Part shown: piece by piece, positions 1 to 11,300 of the stretch
Position numbering within the stretch: position 1 is the stretch's first letter
Layout: the number at the start of each line of letters is the position of its first letter
DNA from: an uncultured Pseudomonas sp.
GTDB lineage: Bacteria; Pseudomonadota; Gammaproteobacteria; Pseudomonadales; Pseudomonadaceae
DNA: 51,477 nucleotides
Direction of reading: 5' to 3'
Assembly (NCBI RefSeq): GCF_946886105.1
Contig: NZ_CAMPHV010000041.1
Span: forward strand, 1 to 51,477
Position numbers and translations under genes: made by a program
The notes under the pieces: model-generated
Database searches by the model: none
The model's input: only the letters and a program-made list of their open reading frames with translations
What the model was told of the DNA's origin: nothing

Positions 1-54
1 GGCAGCAGGTTTTGATCCTGCCATGCGTTGGTTCGAATCCAGCCGCCCCTGCCA
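1..54 (+). tRNA. tRNA-Gln (TTG), 3' part only
   Basis: The window opens inside a tRNA. The anticodon stem GCAGG/CCTGC (5-9 with 17-21) closes a seven-base loop whose middle bases 12-14 read TTG, the glutamine anticodon. The T arm GTTGG-TTCGAAT-CCAGC follows at 27-43, then the 3' acceptor strand CGCCCCT, discriminator G and an encoded CCA at 52-54. The acceptor 5' strand and D arm lie outside the window. A tRNA-Gln directly before prs is the usual Pseudomonas arrangement. Confidence 0.93.
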
Positions 55-100
55 TTTTCTATACTCATCCAGGTATACCCTCAGCCGGCAGGTACTGCGC

Positions 101-1042
101 GTGTCCAAGATGATGGTCTTTACGGGGAACGCTAACCCCGATCTGGCGCGACGTATCGTACGTCAGCTGCACATCCCCCTCGGCGATGCCTCTGTCGGTA
201 AGTTCTCCGACGGCGAAATCATGATTGAAATCAACGAAAACGTCCGCGGTAAAGACGTTTTCCTGATTCAGCCGACGTGCGCGCCAACCAATGACAACCT
301 GATGGAACTGGTGGTGATGGCCGACGCCTTCCGCCGCTCCTCAGCGACTCGAATCACTGCTGTTATCCCCTACTTCGGCTATGCCCGCCAGGATCGCCGT
401 CCGCGTTCCGCCCGCGTGGCAATCAGCGCCAAAGTGGTGGCCGACATGCTGACCGTAGTAGGCATCGACCGGGTTCTCACCGTCGACCTGCACGCGGATC
501 AGATTCAGGGTTTCTTCGATATCCCGGTAGATAACATCTACGGCTCCCCAGTACTGGTGGACGATATCGAAGATCAACGTTTCGACAACTTGATGATCGT
601 CTCCCCGGACATCGGCGGTGTGGTGCGTGCGCGTGCCGTGGCCAAGTCCCTGGGTGTGGACCTGGCGATCATCGACAAGCGTCGCGAGAAAGCCAACCAG
701 TCCGAAGTGATGCATATCATCGGTGACGTGGAAGGCCGTACCTGCATCCTGGTCGACGACATGGTGGATACCGCCGGCACCCTGTGCCATGCGGCCAAAG
801 CGCTGAAAGAACACGGCGCCGCCAAGGTCTTCGCCTACTGCACCCACCCGGTGCTGTCGGGTCGCGCGATCGAGAACATCGAAAATTCCATGCTCGACGA
901 GCTGGTGGTGACCAACACCATCCCGCTGTCCGCCGCTGCGCAATCCTGTTCGCGTATTCGCCAACTGGATATCGCTCCGGTAGTCGCTGAAGCGGTGCGC
1001 CGCATCAGCAACGAAGAATCGATCAGTGCGATGTTCCGCTAA
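101..1042 (+). CDS. prs: Ribose-phosphate pyrophosphokinase (PRPP synthetase)
   Basis: This cytosolic enzyme transfers pyrophosphate from ATP to ribose-5-phosphate, giving PRPP for purine, pyrimidine, NAD, His and Trp synthesis. The product is 313 aa and collinear with class I enzymes: FSDGE near residue 34, the flexible-loop region [10 protein letters not shown] near 95, [11 protein letters not shown] near 130, the PRPP-binding loop [11 protein letters not shown] near 218-228, and the C-terminal [12 protein letters not shown] chose the GTG at 101 because it gives the start [10 protein letters not shown] known for Pseudomonas. The open frame runs back to 23, inside the tRNA gene, which excludes the longer starts. 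It lies 46 bases after the tRNA-Gln and may share its transcript. Confidence 0.97.
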   Translation: MSKMMVFTGNANPDLARRIVRQLHIPLGDASVGKFSDGEIMIEINENVRGKDVFLIQPTCAPTNDNLMELVVMADAFRRSSATRITAVIPYFGYARQDRRPRSARVAISAKVVADMLTVVGIDRVLTVDLHADQIQGFFDIPVDNIYGSPVLVDDIEDQRFDNLMIVSPDIGGVVRARAVAKSLGVDLAIIDKRREKANQSEVMHIIGDVEGRTCILVDDMVDTAGTLCHAAKALKEHGAAKVFAYCTHPVLSGRAIENIENSMLDELVVTNTIPLSAAAQSCSRIRQLDIAPVVAEAVRRISNEESISAMFR

Positions 1043-1066
1043 GCGGGCGTCAAACTGAACGCAACT

Positions 1067-1135
1067 GCCCGGCTCTTTATAGCCGGGCCTATTACCCAAC
1101 CGTCCGATCGCTGGTCGCAAGCGTGAAGGACGGTT
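1067..1135 (+). promoter_or_regulatory. Two tandem hairpins in the prs-rplY gap
   Basis: Two perfect inverted repeats lie between prs and rplY: GCCCGGC/GCCGGGC (1067-1073 with 1082-1088) and AACCGTCC/GGACGGTT (1098-1105 with 1128-1135). The second ends about ten bases before the rplY ribosome site. Neither is followed by a proper T run, so they look more like leader structure, RNA stabilisers or weak attenuators than a full terminator. A regulatory role is inference. Confidence 0.45.
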
Positions 1136-1156
1136 TGGTTATTTTGGAGAAGTGAA

Positions 1157-1771
1157 ATGACTGTTGAATTTGCCCTGAATGCCGAAGTGCGTTCCGACCT
1201 GGGGAAAGGTGCGAGCCGCCGCCTGCGTCGTAACGTCGCCATGGTTCCTGCCGTGATCTACGGTGGCGAGAAAGCCCCGCAATCGATCAGCCTGCTGGCC
1301 AAAGATTTCGCCAAGCTGCTGGAAAACGAAGCGGCTTTCAGCCACGTTCTGACCCTGAACGTAGCCGGTAGCAACGAAAGCGTTCTGATCAAGGCGCTGC
1401 AGCGCCACCCGGCCAAAGGCTACGTCCTGCACGCCGACTTCATCCGCGTCGTTGCCGGCCAGAAGCTGAGCGCTCACGTTCCCCTGCACTTCATCAACCA
1501 GGAAACTTCGGTTGGCGTGAAGCAGCAAGGCGGCGAAGTGTCCCACACCCTGGCCGAAGTCGAAGTTTCCTGCCTGCCGAAAGACCTGCCGGAATTCATC
1601 GAAGTCGACATGGCTAAAGTCGAGCTGGGCCAGATCGTTCACCTGGCTGACCTCAAGCTGCCGAAAGGCGTCGAGCTGGTTGCACTGGCTCACGGCAACG
1701 ACCTGGCAGTGGCCAACATCCACGCCTCGCGCGTTGCTAAAGACGTAGAAGGCGAAGGCGCTGCCGAGTAA
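1157..1771 (+). CDS. rplY: Large ribosomal subunit protein bL25 (CTC/TL5 type)
   Basis: bL25 binds 5S rRNA in the large ribosomal subunit. This 204-aa form is the long CTC type: an N-terminal L25 beta-barrel domain (about 1-95, starting [20 protein letters not shown]) followed by a C-terminal TL5 domain (about 100-190), then an acidic tail ending GEGAAE. E. coli has only the short first domain. GGAGAA at 1146 lies well placed before the ATG. The order prs-rplY-pth-ychF is conserved in Pseudomonas and many other Proteobacteria. A terminator follows at 1791. Confidence 0.96.
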   Translation: MTVEFALNAEVRSDLGKGASRRLRRNVAMVPAVIYGGEKAPQSISLLAKDFAKLLENEAAFSHVLTLNVAGSNESVLIKALQRHPAKGYVLHADFIRVVAGQKLSAHVPLHFINQETSVGVKQQGGEVSHTLAEVEVSCLPKDLPEFIEVDMAKVELGQIVHLADLKLPKGVELVALAHGNDLAVANIHASRVAKDVEGEGAAE

Positions 1772-1790
1772 TACTCGCACCGCCGGAAAA

Positions 1791-1821
1791 CAGCCCAGGC
1801 GCATCGCGCGACTGGGCTTTT
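1791..1821 (+). terminator. Rho-independent terminator after rplY
   Basis: AGCCCAG (1792-1798) pairs with CTGGGCT (1812-1818) across a GC-rich loop and runs into TTTT. pth starts only 20 bases later, so the terminator may be partly read through to pth. Confidence 0.75.
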
Positions 1822-1840
1822 CCACAAAAGGGCTCCTGTC

Positions 1841-2431
1841 ATGACTGCCGTACAACTGATCGTTGGCCTGGGTAACCCCGGCCCCGAATACGACCAGACC
1901 CGGCATAATGCGGGGGCTCTTTTCGTTGAGCGCCTGGCTGATAGCCAGCGCATCAACCTGAGTCTCGACAAAAAGTATTTCGGCCTGGTAGGCAAATTCA
2001 GCCACCAGGGACGCGATGTTCGTCTATTGATCCCCACCACCTTTATGAACCGCAGCGGCCAGTCCGTCGCGGCATTGGCGAATTTCTTCCGCATCCCGGC
2101 GGACGCCATTCTGGTGGCCCACGACGAACTCGATATGCCGCCAGGCGTCGCCAAACTCAAACAGGGTGGCGGGCACGGCGGGCATAACGGGCTGCGCGAC
2201 ATCATCGCCCAGCTCGGCAATCAGAATAATTTTTACCGCCTGCGGCTTGGCATCGGCCATCCCGGGCACAGCAGCATGGTTTCCAACTTCGTCCTCGGCC
2301 GCGCCCCACGTGGCGAACAGGAACTGCTGGATACCAGCATCGACTTCGCCCTCGGCGTACTGCCGGAAATCCTCGCCGGGGATTGGAGCAAAGCGATGCA
2401 CAAGCTGCACAGCCAGAAAGCCTCCTCTTAA
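1841..2431 (+). CDS. pth: Peptidyl-tRNA hydrolase
   Basis: This cytosolic enzyme cleaves peptidyl-tRNA that drops off ribosomes, recycling tRNA. The 196-aa length is normal for the bacterial Pth family (E. coli 194). Seen motifs are [18 protein letters not shown] near the N-terminus, with Asn12 and the likely catalytic His22, then HDELDMPPG (the conserved Asp) and [11 protein letters not shown] near residues 108-118. The start ATG follows AGGGCTCC with modest Shine-Dalgarno character. It is followed 33 bases later by ychF, a very common pair. Confidence 0.97.
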   Translation: MTAVQLIVGLGNPGPEYDQTRHNAGALFVERLADSQRINLSLDKKYFGLVGKFSHQGRDVRLLIPTTFMNRSGQSVAALANFFRIPADAILVAHDELDMPPGVAKLKQGGGHGGHNGLRDIIAQLGNQNNFYRLRLGIGHPGHSSMVSNFVLGRAPRGEQELLDTSIDFALGVLPEILAGDWSKAMHKLHSQKASS

Positions 2432-2464
2432 CTCTTTACCGCCATTTCGCGCGAGGGACACACC

Positions 2465-3565
2465 ATGGGATTCAACTGCGGCATCGTCGGCCTGCCCAAC
2501 GTCGGCAAGTCCACCCTGTTCAACGCCCTCACCAAATCCGGTATCGCCGCGGAGAACTTCCCCTTCTGCACCATCGAGCCGAACAGCGGCATCGTGCCGA
2601 TGCCCGACCCGCGCCTGCAGGCCCTGGCCGAGATCGTCAAGCCCGAGCGGGTATTGCCGACCACCATGGAGTTCGTCGACATCGCCGGCCTGGTCGAAGG
2701 CGCCTCCAAGGGTGAAGGCCTGGGCAACAAATTCCTGGCCAATATCCGCGAAACCGATGCCATCGCCCATGTGGTGCGCTGCTTCCAGGACGACAACGTG
2801 ATCCACGTGGCCAACAGCGTCGACCCCAAGCGCGATATCGAGATCATCGACCTCGAGCTGATCTTCGCCGACCTCGACAGTTGCGAGAAGCAACTGCAGA
2901 AAGTCACCCGTAACGCCAAAGGCGGCGATAAGGACGCGGTTGCGCAAAAAGCCCTGCTGGAGAAGCTGATCCCGCACTTCACCGAAGGCAAGCCCGCGCG
3001 CACCCTGCTCAAGACCCTGGGCGACGACGAGAAGCAACTGGTTCGTGGCTTCCACCTGCTGACCAGCAAGCCGGTGATGTACATTGCCAACGTCGCCGAG
3101 GACGGTTTCGAGAACAACCCGCTGCTCGACGTGGTGCAGGCCATTGCCGACGCCGAAGGCGCTCCCGTGGTGCCGGTATGCAACAAGATCGAAGCGGAAA
3201 TCGCCGAGCTGGATGACGGCGAAGAGAAGGACATGTTCCTCGAAGCCCTGGGCCTGGAAGAGCCCGGCCTCAACCGCGTGATCCGCGCCGGCTACGAGCT
3301 GCTCAACCTGCAGACCTACTTCACCGCCGGGGTCAAGGAAGTCCGCGCCTGGACCGTCAAGGTCGGCGCCACCGCGCCCCAGGCCGCCGCCGTGATCCAC
3401 ACCGACTTCGAAAAGGGCTTTATCCGCGCCGAAGTCATCGCCTACAACGACTTCATCCAATACAAAGGCGAAGCCGGCACCAAAGAAGCCGGCAAATGGC
3501 GCCTGGAAGGCAAGGAATATATCGTCAAGGATGGCGACGTCATGCACTTCCGCTTCAACGTCTAA
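2465..3565 (+). CDS. ychF: Redox-regulated ATPase YchF (Obg-related)
   Basis: YchF is a P-loop protein of the Obg family that hydrolyses ATP rather than GTP and associates with ribosomes; it is linked to stress responses. The 366-aa product has the G1 loop GLPNVGKST (about residues 8-16), the switch/G3 region [14 protein letters not shown] (about 76-89), and NVAE in place of the usual NKxD, which is the mark of ATP preference. A TGS domain forms the C-terminus, ending [12 protein letters not shown] strong terminator 18 bases downstream closes the housekeeping block. Confidence 0.97.
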   Translation: MGFNCGIVGLPNVGKSTLFNALTKSGIAAENFPFCTIEPNSGIVPMPDPRLQALAEIVKPERVLPTTMEFVDIAGLVEGASKGEGLGNKFLANIRETDAIAHVVRCFQDDNVIHVANSVDPKRDIEIIDLELIFADLDSCEKQLQKVTRNAKGGDKDAVAQKALLEKLIPHFTEGKPARTLLKTLGDDEKQLVRGFHLLTSKPVMYIANVAEDGFENNPLLDVVQAIADAEGAPVVPVCNKIEAEIAELDDGEEKDMFLEALGLEEPGLNRVIRAGYELLNLQTYFTAGVKEVRAWTVKVGATAPQAAAVIHTDFEKGFIRAEVIAYNDFIQYKGEAGTKEAGKWRLEGKEYIVKDGDVMHFRFNV

Positions 3566-3583
3566 GCGTTACCGGCTCCAAAC

Positions 3584-3608
3584 AAAAGCCCCGCTTCGCG
3601 GGGCTTTT
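3584..3608 (+). terminator. Rho-independent terminator after ychF
   Basis: AAAAGCCCCGC, a TTC loop, then GCGGGGCTTTT: a perfect stem flanked by A and T runs, so it could work in both directions. It separates ychF from the accessory region. Confidence 0.92.
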
Positions 3609-3695
3609 GCGTTTCTGGGGAGTAACGAAGTCGATGCGCCCCGCCCCCTGAAGCCCAAGGGCGCTTTGCCGCCTCGCGCCAACCCAGGCGGCTTG

Positions 3696-3734
3696 CGTAG
3701 CCTGGATAAACCTTGGCGCAATCCGGGAGCTACG
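3696..3734 (+). repeat. Degenerate CGTAGCCCGGAT-type intergenic repeat
   Basis: CGTAGCCTGGATAAAC followed by CTTGGCGCAATCCGGGAGCTACG is a decayed copy of the element found in inverted pairs at 35878-35965. The rest of 3609-3860 holds this copy and the inverted-repeat element at 3749-3860; I see no gene there. Confidence 0.6.
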
Positions 3735-3748
3735 TCCTCACCGACTCA

Positions 3749-3860
3749 GAGGCTGTGAACGAGCGCCGTAGCGAGACCGTCTCCAGGCGTGCACGTAGCG
3801 CAACGTCAGCAGCGGGCGCTTGGAGGCGGTCGCAGTAGGCGAGAGTTTTTTCACAACCTC
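3749..3860. repeat. MITE-like inverted-repeat element next to tolC
   Basis: GAGGCTGTGAA at 3749-3759 and TTCACAACCTC at 3850-3860 are terminal inverted repeats with one mismatch. They enclose about 90 bp with no coding potential. The right end abuts the stop codon of the minus-strand tolC-like gene at 3861-3863. Calling it mobile is inference from structure; no target-site duplication was established. Confidence 0.5.
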
Positions 3861-5348
3861 TCAGAGCTTGCCCGCCTGCCACTCCGCTTCGCGATTGGCC
3901 AGGGCTTGGGCAATATCGTCGAGTTGGTCGGAGCCCAGTTCTTCCGGCAATGGGTCGAGACCGACGCTGGCGAACAACTGGCCGTAGGCATTGCGCAAGT
4001 CGGCATAGGCCAGGTCGCGGCGCAGGTTGGCTTGCAGCAGGTTCAATTCGCCCTGAATCAACTCGAGCTCGCCGATGCCCTGGGCCTTGTGACGGTTGCG
4101 CAGCTGCTCGGCGATCTGTTGATCGAGGGCCGCCAATTGCTTGCTGGTGGTGAATTGACGGCTAGCCTCCTGGAAGTTGGCATTGGCCACATACAGCTGC
4201 GCCAATATGGCCATCGACATCGCCTGCCGGCGCATCGCCACCACATCTTCGCTGGCCTTGGCCACATCGATGGCGGCGGGTGCCGAAAGTACGTTGAACA
4301 GGTTCCAGGTAACCTTCACGCCATAGTCCGCCCAACTCTGGTTAACCAGGAAGGAGTTGCTGTCGTAATGCCCACCCAGGGAAAACTCCAACCCCGGTAG
4401 CATGCGCAGCATGGCTTTGCGGGTTTCCGCAGCGCCTATACGGGCCTGATAATCCTGTTCGCGCAATTCGGGACGGTTGATCAACGCTTCCTGCTCGAGT
4501 ACCGCCATGTCCATCCCGAGTGTCGGCATCGGGTAATCGGCGGATGCTTCCGCCAACTCGAACTGCGTGCCCATGGGCAGGTTGATCAGCGCCGCCAATT
4601 CGGTCTTGGCCAGGGACAAGGCGCGCCGCTGTTGCTCCAGCTGACGGGTCGCCTCGATCAAGGCACGCTGGTAGCCGAGGGACTGCACCGGGTCGCCGAT
4701 GCGTTGCTCGCTCATCCGCAGGCTGTTCTGCCGCGCCTGATCGACCCGCGCCATCTGCTGATCGATCTGGGTCAGCAGACGGTCGGCGGCCATCGCCCGC
4801 CAATAAGCCGAACGCACATCCTGAATGATGGTGTGCAGCACTTTGCGCCGGCGCTCTTGCACGATCAGGCGCTGATCGCCCTGCTGCTGCGCGCTGACAT
4901 AGCTGACACCGAAGTCGAGCACGTTCCACACCATGGTCAGGTCGGCCACCTCGCGGTCGCGGTCCTGCGAGGTCGAGGGTTCCAGGGACTGGGTGCCGGT
5001 TCGGATACTGCGACTGCTGGAGGCGCTGACGTTATTCCGCCCGGCATAGCCGGCGTCCAACGCCATGCGCGGCAGCATGTCGAGGCGGGACAAGTCTACT
5101 TGGCGTTGAGCCATGGCCTCCTCCATGACCTTCAAGCGTGCTTCCAGGTTGTACTTGACCGCGCGCGCCATCGCCTGGTGCAAGGTCAAAGGCGCGCTCA
5201 ACGGCTCCTGCCCGCTGAACATAGTGGCGAGATCGCTCTGTACCCGCTGCTCGCTGGCGGCCCGCTCGATCGGCTGACTGGTCACCGCACAGCCCCCCAC
5301 GGCTGCCGCAAGCATGCTGACAGCCAATACTCTGTAGTGTTTATTCAT
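3861..5348 (-). CDS. TolC-family outer-membrane channel lipoprotein
   Basis: The 495-aa product starts with a lipoprotein signal: a short basic N-terminus, a hydrophobic stretch and the lipobox AVGG before Cys20. It then has two outer-membrane-efflux (OEP) repeats rich in long amphipathic helices, for example around 65-280 and 285-480. It should form an outer-membrane and periplasmic exit duct. The gene starts 48 bases after the giant surface-protein gene on the same strand and is probably co-transcribed with it, which suggests that it exports that protein. The HlyD-type partners lie 17 kb away in the same locus. The family is clear; the substrate is inferred. Confidence 0.88.
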   Translation of the reverse strand: MNKHYRVLAVSMLAAAVGGCAVTSQPIERAASEQRVQSDLATMFSGQEPLSAPLTLHQAMARAVKYNLEARLKVMEEAMAQRQVDLSRLDMLPRMALDAGYAGRNNVSASSSRSIRTGTQSLEPSTSQDRDREVADLTMVWNVLDFGVSYVSAQQQGDQRLIVQERRRKVLHTIIQDVRSAYWRAMAADRLLTQIDQQMARVDQARQNSLRMSEQRIGDPVQSLGYQRALIEATRQLEQQRRALSLAKTELAALINLPMGTQFELAEASADYPMPTLGMDMAVLEQEALINRPELREQDYQARIGAAETRKAMLRMLPGLEFSLGGHYDSNSFLVNQSWADYGVKVTWNLFNVLSAPAAIDVAKASEDVVAMRRQAMSMAILAQLYVANANFQEASRQFTTSKQLAALDQQIAEQLRNRHKAQGIGELELIQGELNLLQANLRRDLAYADLRNAYGQLFASVGLDPLPEELGSDQLDDIAQALANREAEWQAGKL

Positions 5349-5396
5349 CCTTGTACCGCCCCCTAGTCGCGGCTTGTGCTCTTATTGTCGGTTCGC

Positions 5397-8300
5397 TCAG
5401 GCCACTGGCGCCTTATCGGCCCACTCGCCAAAGGCCTTGGCCAATTGATCTATCTGCTGCAGTTCGTTGTTTCGTAGCGTATCCAGTTGCTGCCCCAGTG
5501 TGGGAGCACCGAAGAAACCTAGCCCCTCTTCCTCGCCCTCCCCTATACCGTCGCCATCACCGCCGAAGATGTCCACGGCTCCATCCAGTGGCACCAGCGC
5601 ATCGAACATCGAAGACAGCGTGCTGCTACCGAACACGCCGCCATCGCCACCCCCGAAACCGAGGAAGCCGACACCTGAGCCATCACCATATGAACTGTTG
5701 AATACCTGGGCCAGGAAACTCGGCGCCAATGCCTGGTCTTGCAGGAAGATATTGCCAAGCGGCGGTATACCTCCGCCCAAGCCCGGGACCTCGAACAATG
5801 GAGGCGGCACCAGCGGCGGCAACAGCGCTGGCGGCGGTGGCGTGGAGATCGGTGGCAAAGGCGGTGGAGGAGCGATGACCGGCGGTGGCGTCGGCGTAAC
5901 GCGGAACTCCGGATCGCCACCATCCAGTGGCGCCCTGATCTGCACCCCGGCGGTGCTCGGTACGCCGGTCAACGCCAGATTGGCATCGTTGCCGAGGTTA
6001 TCGCGCAGAGACCCGCCATTGGTCTGCAGCGAAGCATTGACGGCAATGCCGGTCATGTCGACCTGACCGGACTGCACGGTATAGCGGAACGTCAAGGTGT
6101 TACTGCCCGAGCCCGCCACATAGTTGGCGAAAGCCGTGCCGCCGACATCCAGACCGATAGCGATACGTGGAGTGCCGCCGCTGGTATCGACCGTCACCGC
6201 ATCGTCGAAGGTCACGCTGAATTCCAATACCTGCCCGGCGATGTATACGGCGTTCGCCGGTACCGTGACCGAGGCCACGGCTGGGCCGGTGTTGTCCAGG
6301 GTATAGGCCTCGCCATTGAGGCCAGCGGCCAGGTTGTTGCCCGCCTGATCGCTGATGCCGGTTCCCGAAGCATTCAGATCGAGCCGCAGAGTGCCGTCGC
6401 CGGTGATCGAGCTGACGGTCACTTCATAAGTCTGAGCATCGATCTGCACGACCGATTGCACGACACCGGCGGCGGTGCCCGTGCCGACCAGACCGAAGTC
6501 CGCACTATCGACGCCGAAAACCGCTTCGCTGAAGGTCAGGGTGAAGCGTACCGAATCGGCGGATGTCGGCGTGGTATCGATCCGCACCAAGCCGCTGGCG
6601 CTCGGCGCCGTGGTGTCGACCACGACCCCGCTGGTTGCACCGACAGCATTCAGCGTCAGATTCAGATCGTTACCGGCTGCGTCGCGAGTAGTACCGCCAT
6701 TGAGGTCCAAGCTAGCGCCAATGGCGATGCCGTCGGTATCGGTATCGCCGGCCTGCACGCTGTACTGGAACACCAACGCACTGCTGCCGCTACCGGAGAC
6801 ATAACTGGCATAACGGGTCACGCCGCCGATATCCAAAGCCAGGCGCGGGATACCGCCACTGCTGTCGACCAGGATCGCCTCGCTGGCATTGACCGTGAAA
6901 CTCAGCACATCGCCGACGTTATAGGCGGCGCTTGCCGGTACGCTGACCGAGGCCACCACCGGCACCACGGCGTCCACCAGCACGGCGCTGGTGGCGCCGA
7001 CACTATTGAGTGTGGTGTTGGCGTCGTTGCCCACTGCATCGCGCAGGGTGCCGCCATTCAGCGCGATGCTGCCACCGACACTGATGCCATTGCTGTCGAG
7101 CTGGCCACTGCTAACCGTGAGACGGAAGACCAGCGCGCTGCTGCCGGAACCGGACAGGTAATCGGCGAAGACCGTACCGCCGGTATCCAGGGTGACCGCG
7201 ATACGCGGCGTGCCGCCTGAGCTGTCGACTGTGACCGCTTCGCTGAAATTGACGGTGAAATCGAGATTCTGCCCGGCCACGTAGGTGCCGTTAGCCGGCA
7301 CCGACACCGAACTCACGCTCGGTGCCACACCATCGATGACCAGATCGTGCTGGCCGGCAATGGAGTCGGCGCCGCCGAGGGTCGGCAGGGTGAGGATGGC
7401 ATCGTCGCTGGTGGCGCTGCGAATGGTCGCGCCATTCAGGGCCAGGGCGCCAGTGGACTGATAATCGAGATCGGCACTGAGATCGCCGGCCTGCACCGTG
7501 TAGCTGAACGTCAGGGTATCGCTGCCGGAACCAGAGACGTAGCTGGCGGCACGGTCGGTCAAGCCGGTTTCCAGCAGCAGGCTCGGGACACCGCCCGTGG
7601 TATCGACGGTCACCGCTTGGTCGAAGCTGACCGTTACGCTGATGACATCGCCCACCTTGTAGCCGCCGTCCGGGTTGGTCACGTTGACCGCGGTGACTTC
7701 CGGATTGATGCTGTTGACGGTAATGGCAATGGTATCGGTGTCGGTCTGAGTGCCACCGCTGCCGTTCAGCCCCAGGTCGCTGCTGGTGATCTGCAGGCTG
7801 GCCGCGCCGTTGTAGCCGGGCGTGGACGAGAAGAGCAGACCGTTCAGGCCATTGTTGATATCGGTAATGCTGCCTTCGAAGGTCATGCTGCCGTCGTTGG
7901 CCCCGCTGCCGACGATAAAGCTCAAACCTGTGGTACCGGACAGCGTGATCAGACCATTGCTCGCGGTCAGCGTGACCCGCACGGTGCCGCCGCCCGCATC
8001 CACATCGCTGATGGATATCAGGTTGCTGTTGCCGCTGCTGAAGATCAGCGAAGCGTCCTGATCGACCGCCTGGGCACTGGGCACAGTATTGACCGGGGCA
8101 TCGTTCACCGCCGTCACCACCAAGGTGACGGTGTCGCTATCGGTGAGGTTGCCACCGCTGCCGGTATTGCCGTTGTCGGCGATACCAACGGTTAGTACCA
8201 CGTTACTGGTCGCGTTCAATGCGGTCTGGAAGCTGAGCCCACTGGCGGCGATAAAGCTGTTGATATCGGCGACGCTGCCAGACAGGGTCAGGCTACCGGT

Positions 8301-11300
8301 ACCCGACCCGCTCACGCTGACCCCGGAACCGCTGGTAGCGCTCAGCGTACCCGAGGCCACCGAGAAGGTTGCGTCCACTGAACCACTGCCTGCATCCACA
8401 TCGGCGAAGCTGATACCGGTCAAGGCCGTGCTGACGTCCTCGTCGATATTGATCGAGACCGGTGTGGTGACGACGGGCGCGTCATTGACGGCGCTCACCT
8501 GCAAGGTGGTGGTATCGCTGTCGGTCTGCGCACCGCCGCTGCCGGTATTGCCGCCGTCATCGATCGCCACGGTCAGCGTCACGTCCGCCGTGGCGTTGGC
8601 CGCGGTGGTGAAGGTCAGATTGCTACCGGCAATGAAGACATTGATATTGGCCACGGTGCCGGTCAGGGTCAACGCCGAGCTGGTGCCACCAACTGTCACC
8701 CCGCCGCCGCTGGTAGCCGCCAGCGCGCCCGAAGCGACAGACAGAGTAGCGGTAACGCTGCTGCCGCCGGCGTCCACATCGCTGAAGGAAATACCGGTCA
8801 AAGCACTGGCGATGTCTTCGCTGACGCCGATGTTGGCCGGCACGCTCACCACCGGCGCATCGTTGACCGCCGTAACGCTCAAGGTAACGGTGGTGGAGTC
8901 GGCTTCAGACGAGCCGGTGCCGCTAATGCCCGGGTCGGTGCCGGTGTTACCGCCATCGTCGATTTCGACCGTCAGGGTGACATCGCCGGTGGCATTGGCG
9001 GCCGTGGTGAAGCTCACGCCGCTGGCGGCGATAAAAGCGTTGATATCGGCAATCGAGCCGCTCAGGGTCAGGCTGGCGGTACCGCTACCTGCGACAGTCA
9101 CACCGCCGCCGCTGGTGGCAGCAAGGCTGCCCGAGCCGACTGAGAGCATAGCGGTCACAGTGCCGCTGGCGGCATCCGCATCGGCGAAGCTGATACCCGT
9201 CAGTGCGGTGGCCACATCCTCGGTGACGCTGATGGAGCCTGGTGCGGTGATGACCGGCGCATCGTTGACGCTGGTCACCGCGACTGTGGCGGCTATCGAT
9301 ACCGCGGTGCTGTCCACACCGCCATTGCTGGTGCCGCCGTTGTCAGTGATGCTGGTGAGCGTCACCACGCGGCTGGTGGTGTCGGGCGCTTCGCTCGCGT
9401 TGCGGTAGCCCATGCCGTCGACAACGGACTGAGCCGTCGCAGTGCTCAAGCCGCCGGCCACGCTCAGGGTGATGGTGGCGGTACTGCCGGTCACGCTGAC
9501 GCTGTAATCGATGGCGTTGCCGCCCGTGGTGGTGCCGCTGGTGCCGTTGGTCAGTGCGATGTCGGTGCCGTCGACACTGAATATCTCGCTGGCGCCATCC
9601 GCCAGGTTGCTGACCGTCAGAGTCAGGCCGGTGATGGTCTGGCCCGCTTCGATGGTACCGATGCTCACGCCGCTGAACAGATCGACCGCGGTGGCGTTCT
9701 CGGTATAGGTCGGGGTGCCCCCGGTGGCCGTGAGCGTCGGCGCATCGTTCACTCCAGTGACGCTGACCGCAATATCGGCATTGCTGCTGGTGCCGCCGTC
9801 GCCATCGTTGACGGTCACACGAACCGTGCGGCTGCTGGTGCTCGGGTCGGTGACGTTGCTATTGGCGTAAGTGAGGTTGCGCACCAGCGCCTGCACGGCG
9901 GCCGGTGTGGCGTTCGCGTTCAGGGTAATCACCAGGTCGTTGCTACCGCTGCCGCCGGCGAACGTGCCGATCAATACGCCGCCGTAGCTGACGTTGCTAC
10001 CCGATACACCGATCTGGCCGATGCCGCTGCCCTCGTTGCGAATCGCCAGTAGATCCTCGCCGTCCACCCGATTGGTGACGATGGCCACGGTGACGTTGCC
10101 GCCGTCGAAATCGGCGGAATCGCTGTCGGAGACGGTCGCATCACTGCCAGAGTCCAGCAGCGTCGCGCTGCCGCCCTCGGTATGGTCCACGCTGTCGCCG
10201 TTCAGGTTGCCGACCACAGGCGCGTCATTGATCGGTGCGGTCAGGGTGACGTCGTTGCCGGTACCACCGATGTAGCTGGCGGTGAGTTGGGTTGAGTTGC
10301 CGCCCGCGGCGAAGCTGCCGCCCTCCGCGATGCCGGTGAAGGTGCCGGTGACCGCATCGGCCGCGTCGTTGACGATGATGGTGTAGCTGTCGCCGTTGCC
10401 TGGCGTATAGCCGTGGGTAGCCGACAGGGTGGCGCCGCTGACATCGACCGCGCCGTTGACGATCACCTGGTCGTATTGGGTACCGGCGGTGGTGCCGTTG
10501 ATTTCCACCGTCAGGGTACTGCCTGCGGCCATCGTCAGGTCGCCATTGATGGTCAAGGTGCCCGCACTGTTACCGGGCGAAAGGGTGCCACCACTGTCTA
10601 CCGTGACGTTGCTGGAGATGCTGCCGCTGCCGCCCAGCGTGGCGCCGGACGCCACGGTCGCAGCCGAGGTGGCGGACAAGGCGCCATTGACCAGCAAGCT
10701 ACCGGCATTGACGCTGGTGGCACCGGTATAGCTGTCGGTGCCACTGAGGGTCAGCGCGGCGGCGCCGGTCTTGGTCAGCCCGCCCGCGCCGGTGATATTG
10801 CCGGAGAGGGTGGCATTGGCCGTGGTATTGACGCTGGCGGTGCCGCCGCTAAGGGTGACGGCGTTGTCGATGGTGGTGGCGCCGGTCACGGCCAGCGTGC
10901 TGCCGTTGGCCAGGGTCAGCGCGCCGCTGCCGAGATTGCTGTCGCTGCCGACGCTCAGGGTGCCGGCGCTGACGGTGGTGGTGCCCGAGTAGGTGTTGGT
11001 GGCGGACAGGGTGAGCGTCGAGGCGCCCGCCTTGGTCAGGTTGTTGGCGCCACTGATGACGCCGGACAGGGAGGCGTTGGCCGAGTTGCTGACGGTGGCA
11101 CTACCGGCCAGAGCGATAGCGTTGTCGATGGTGGTGGCGCCCGTCACCTCCAGCGTGGTGCCGCTGGCCAGGGTCAGCGCGCCGCTGCCGAGGTTGCTGT
11201 CGCTGGCGACGCTCAGGGTGCCGGCGGAGACAGTGGTGGTGCCCGAGTAGGTGTTGCTGGCGGACAGGGTGAGCGTCGAAGCCCCCGTCTTGGTCAGATT

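Noticed and set aside
2024..3547. 507-aa minus-strand frame opposite pth and ychF
   Set aside because: It is the shadow of the conserved plus-strand genes; its composition (Phe/Val/Gly/Asp/Gln) is typical of antisense frames in GC-rich DNA.
5397..5960. RTX calcium-binding C-terminus of a type 1 secretion substrate
   Set aside because: The tail is rich in Gly and Asp but lacks the regular GGxGxDxxx nonapeptides.
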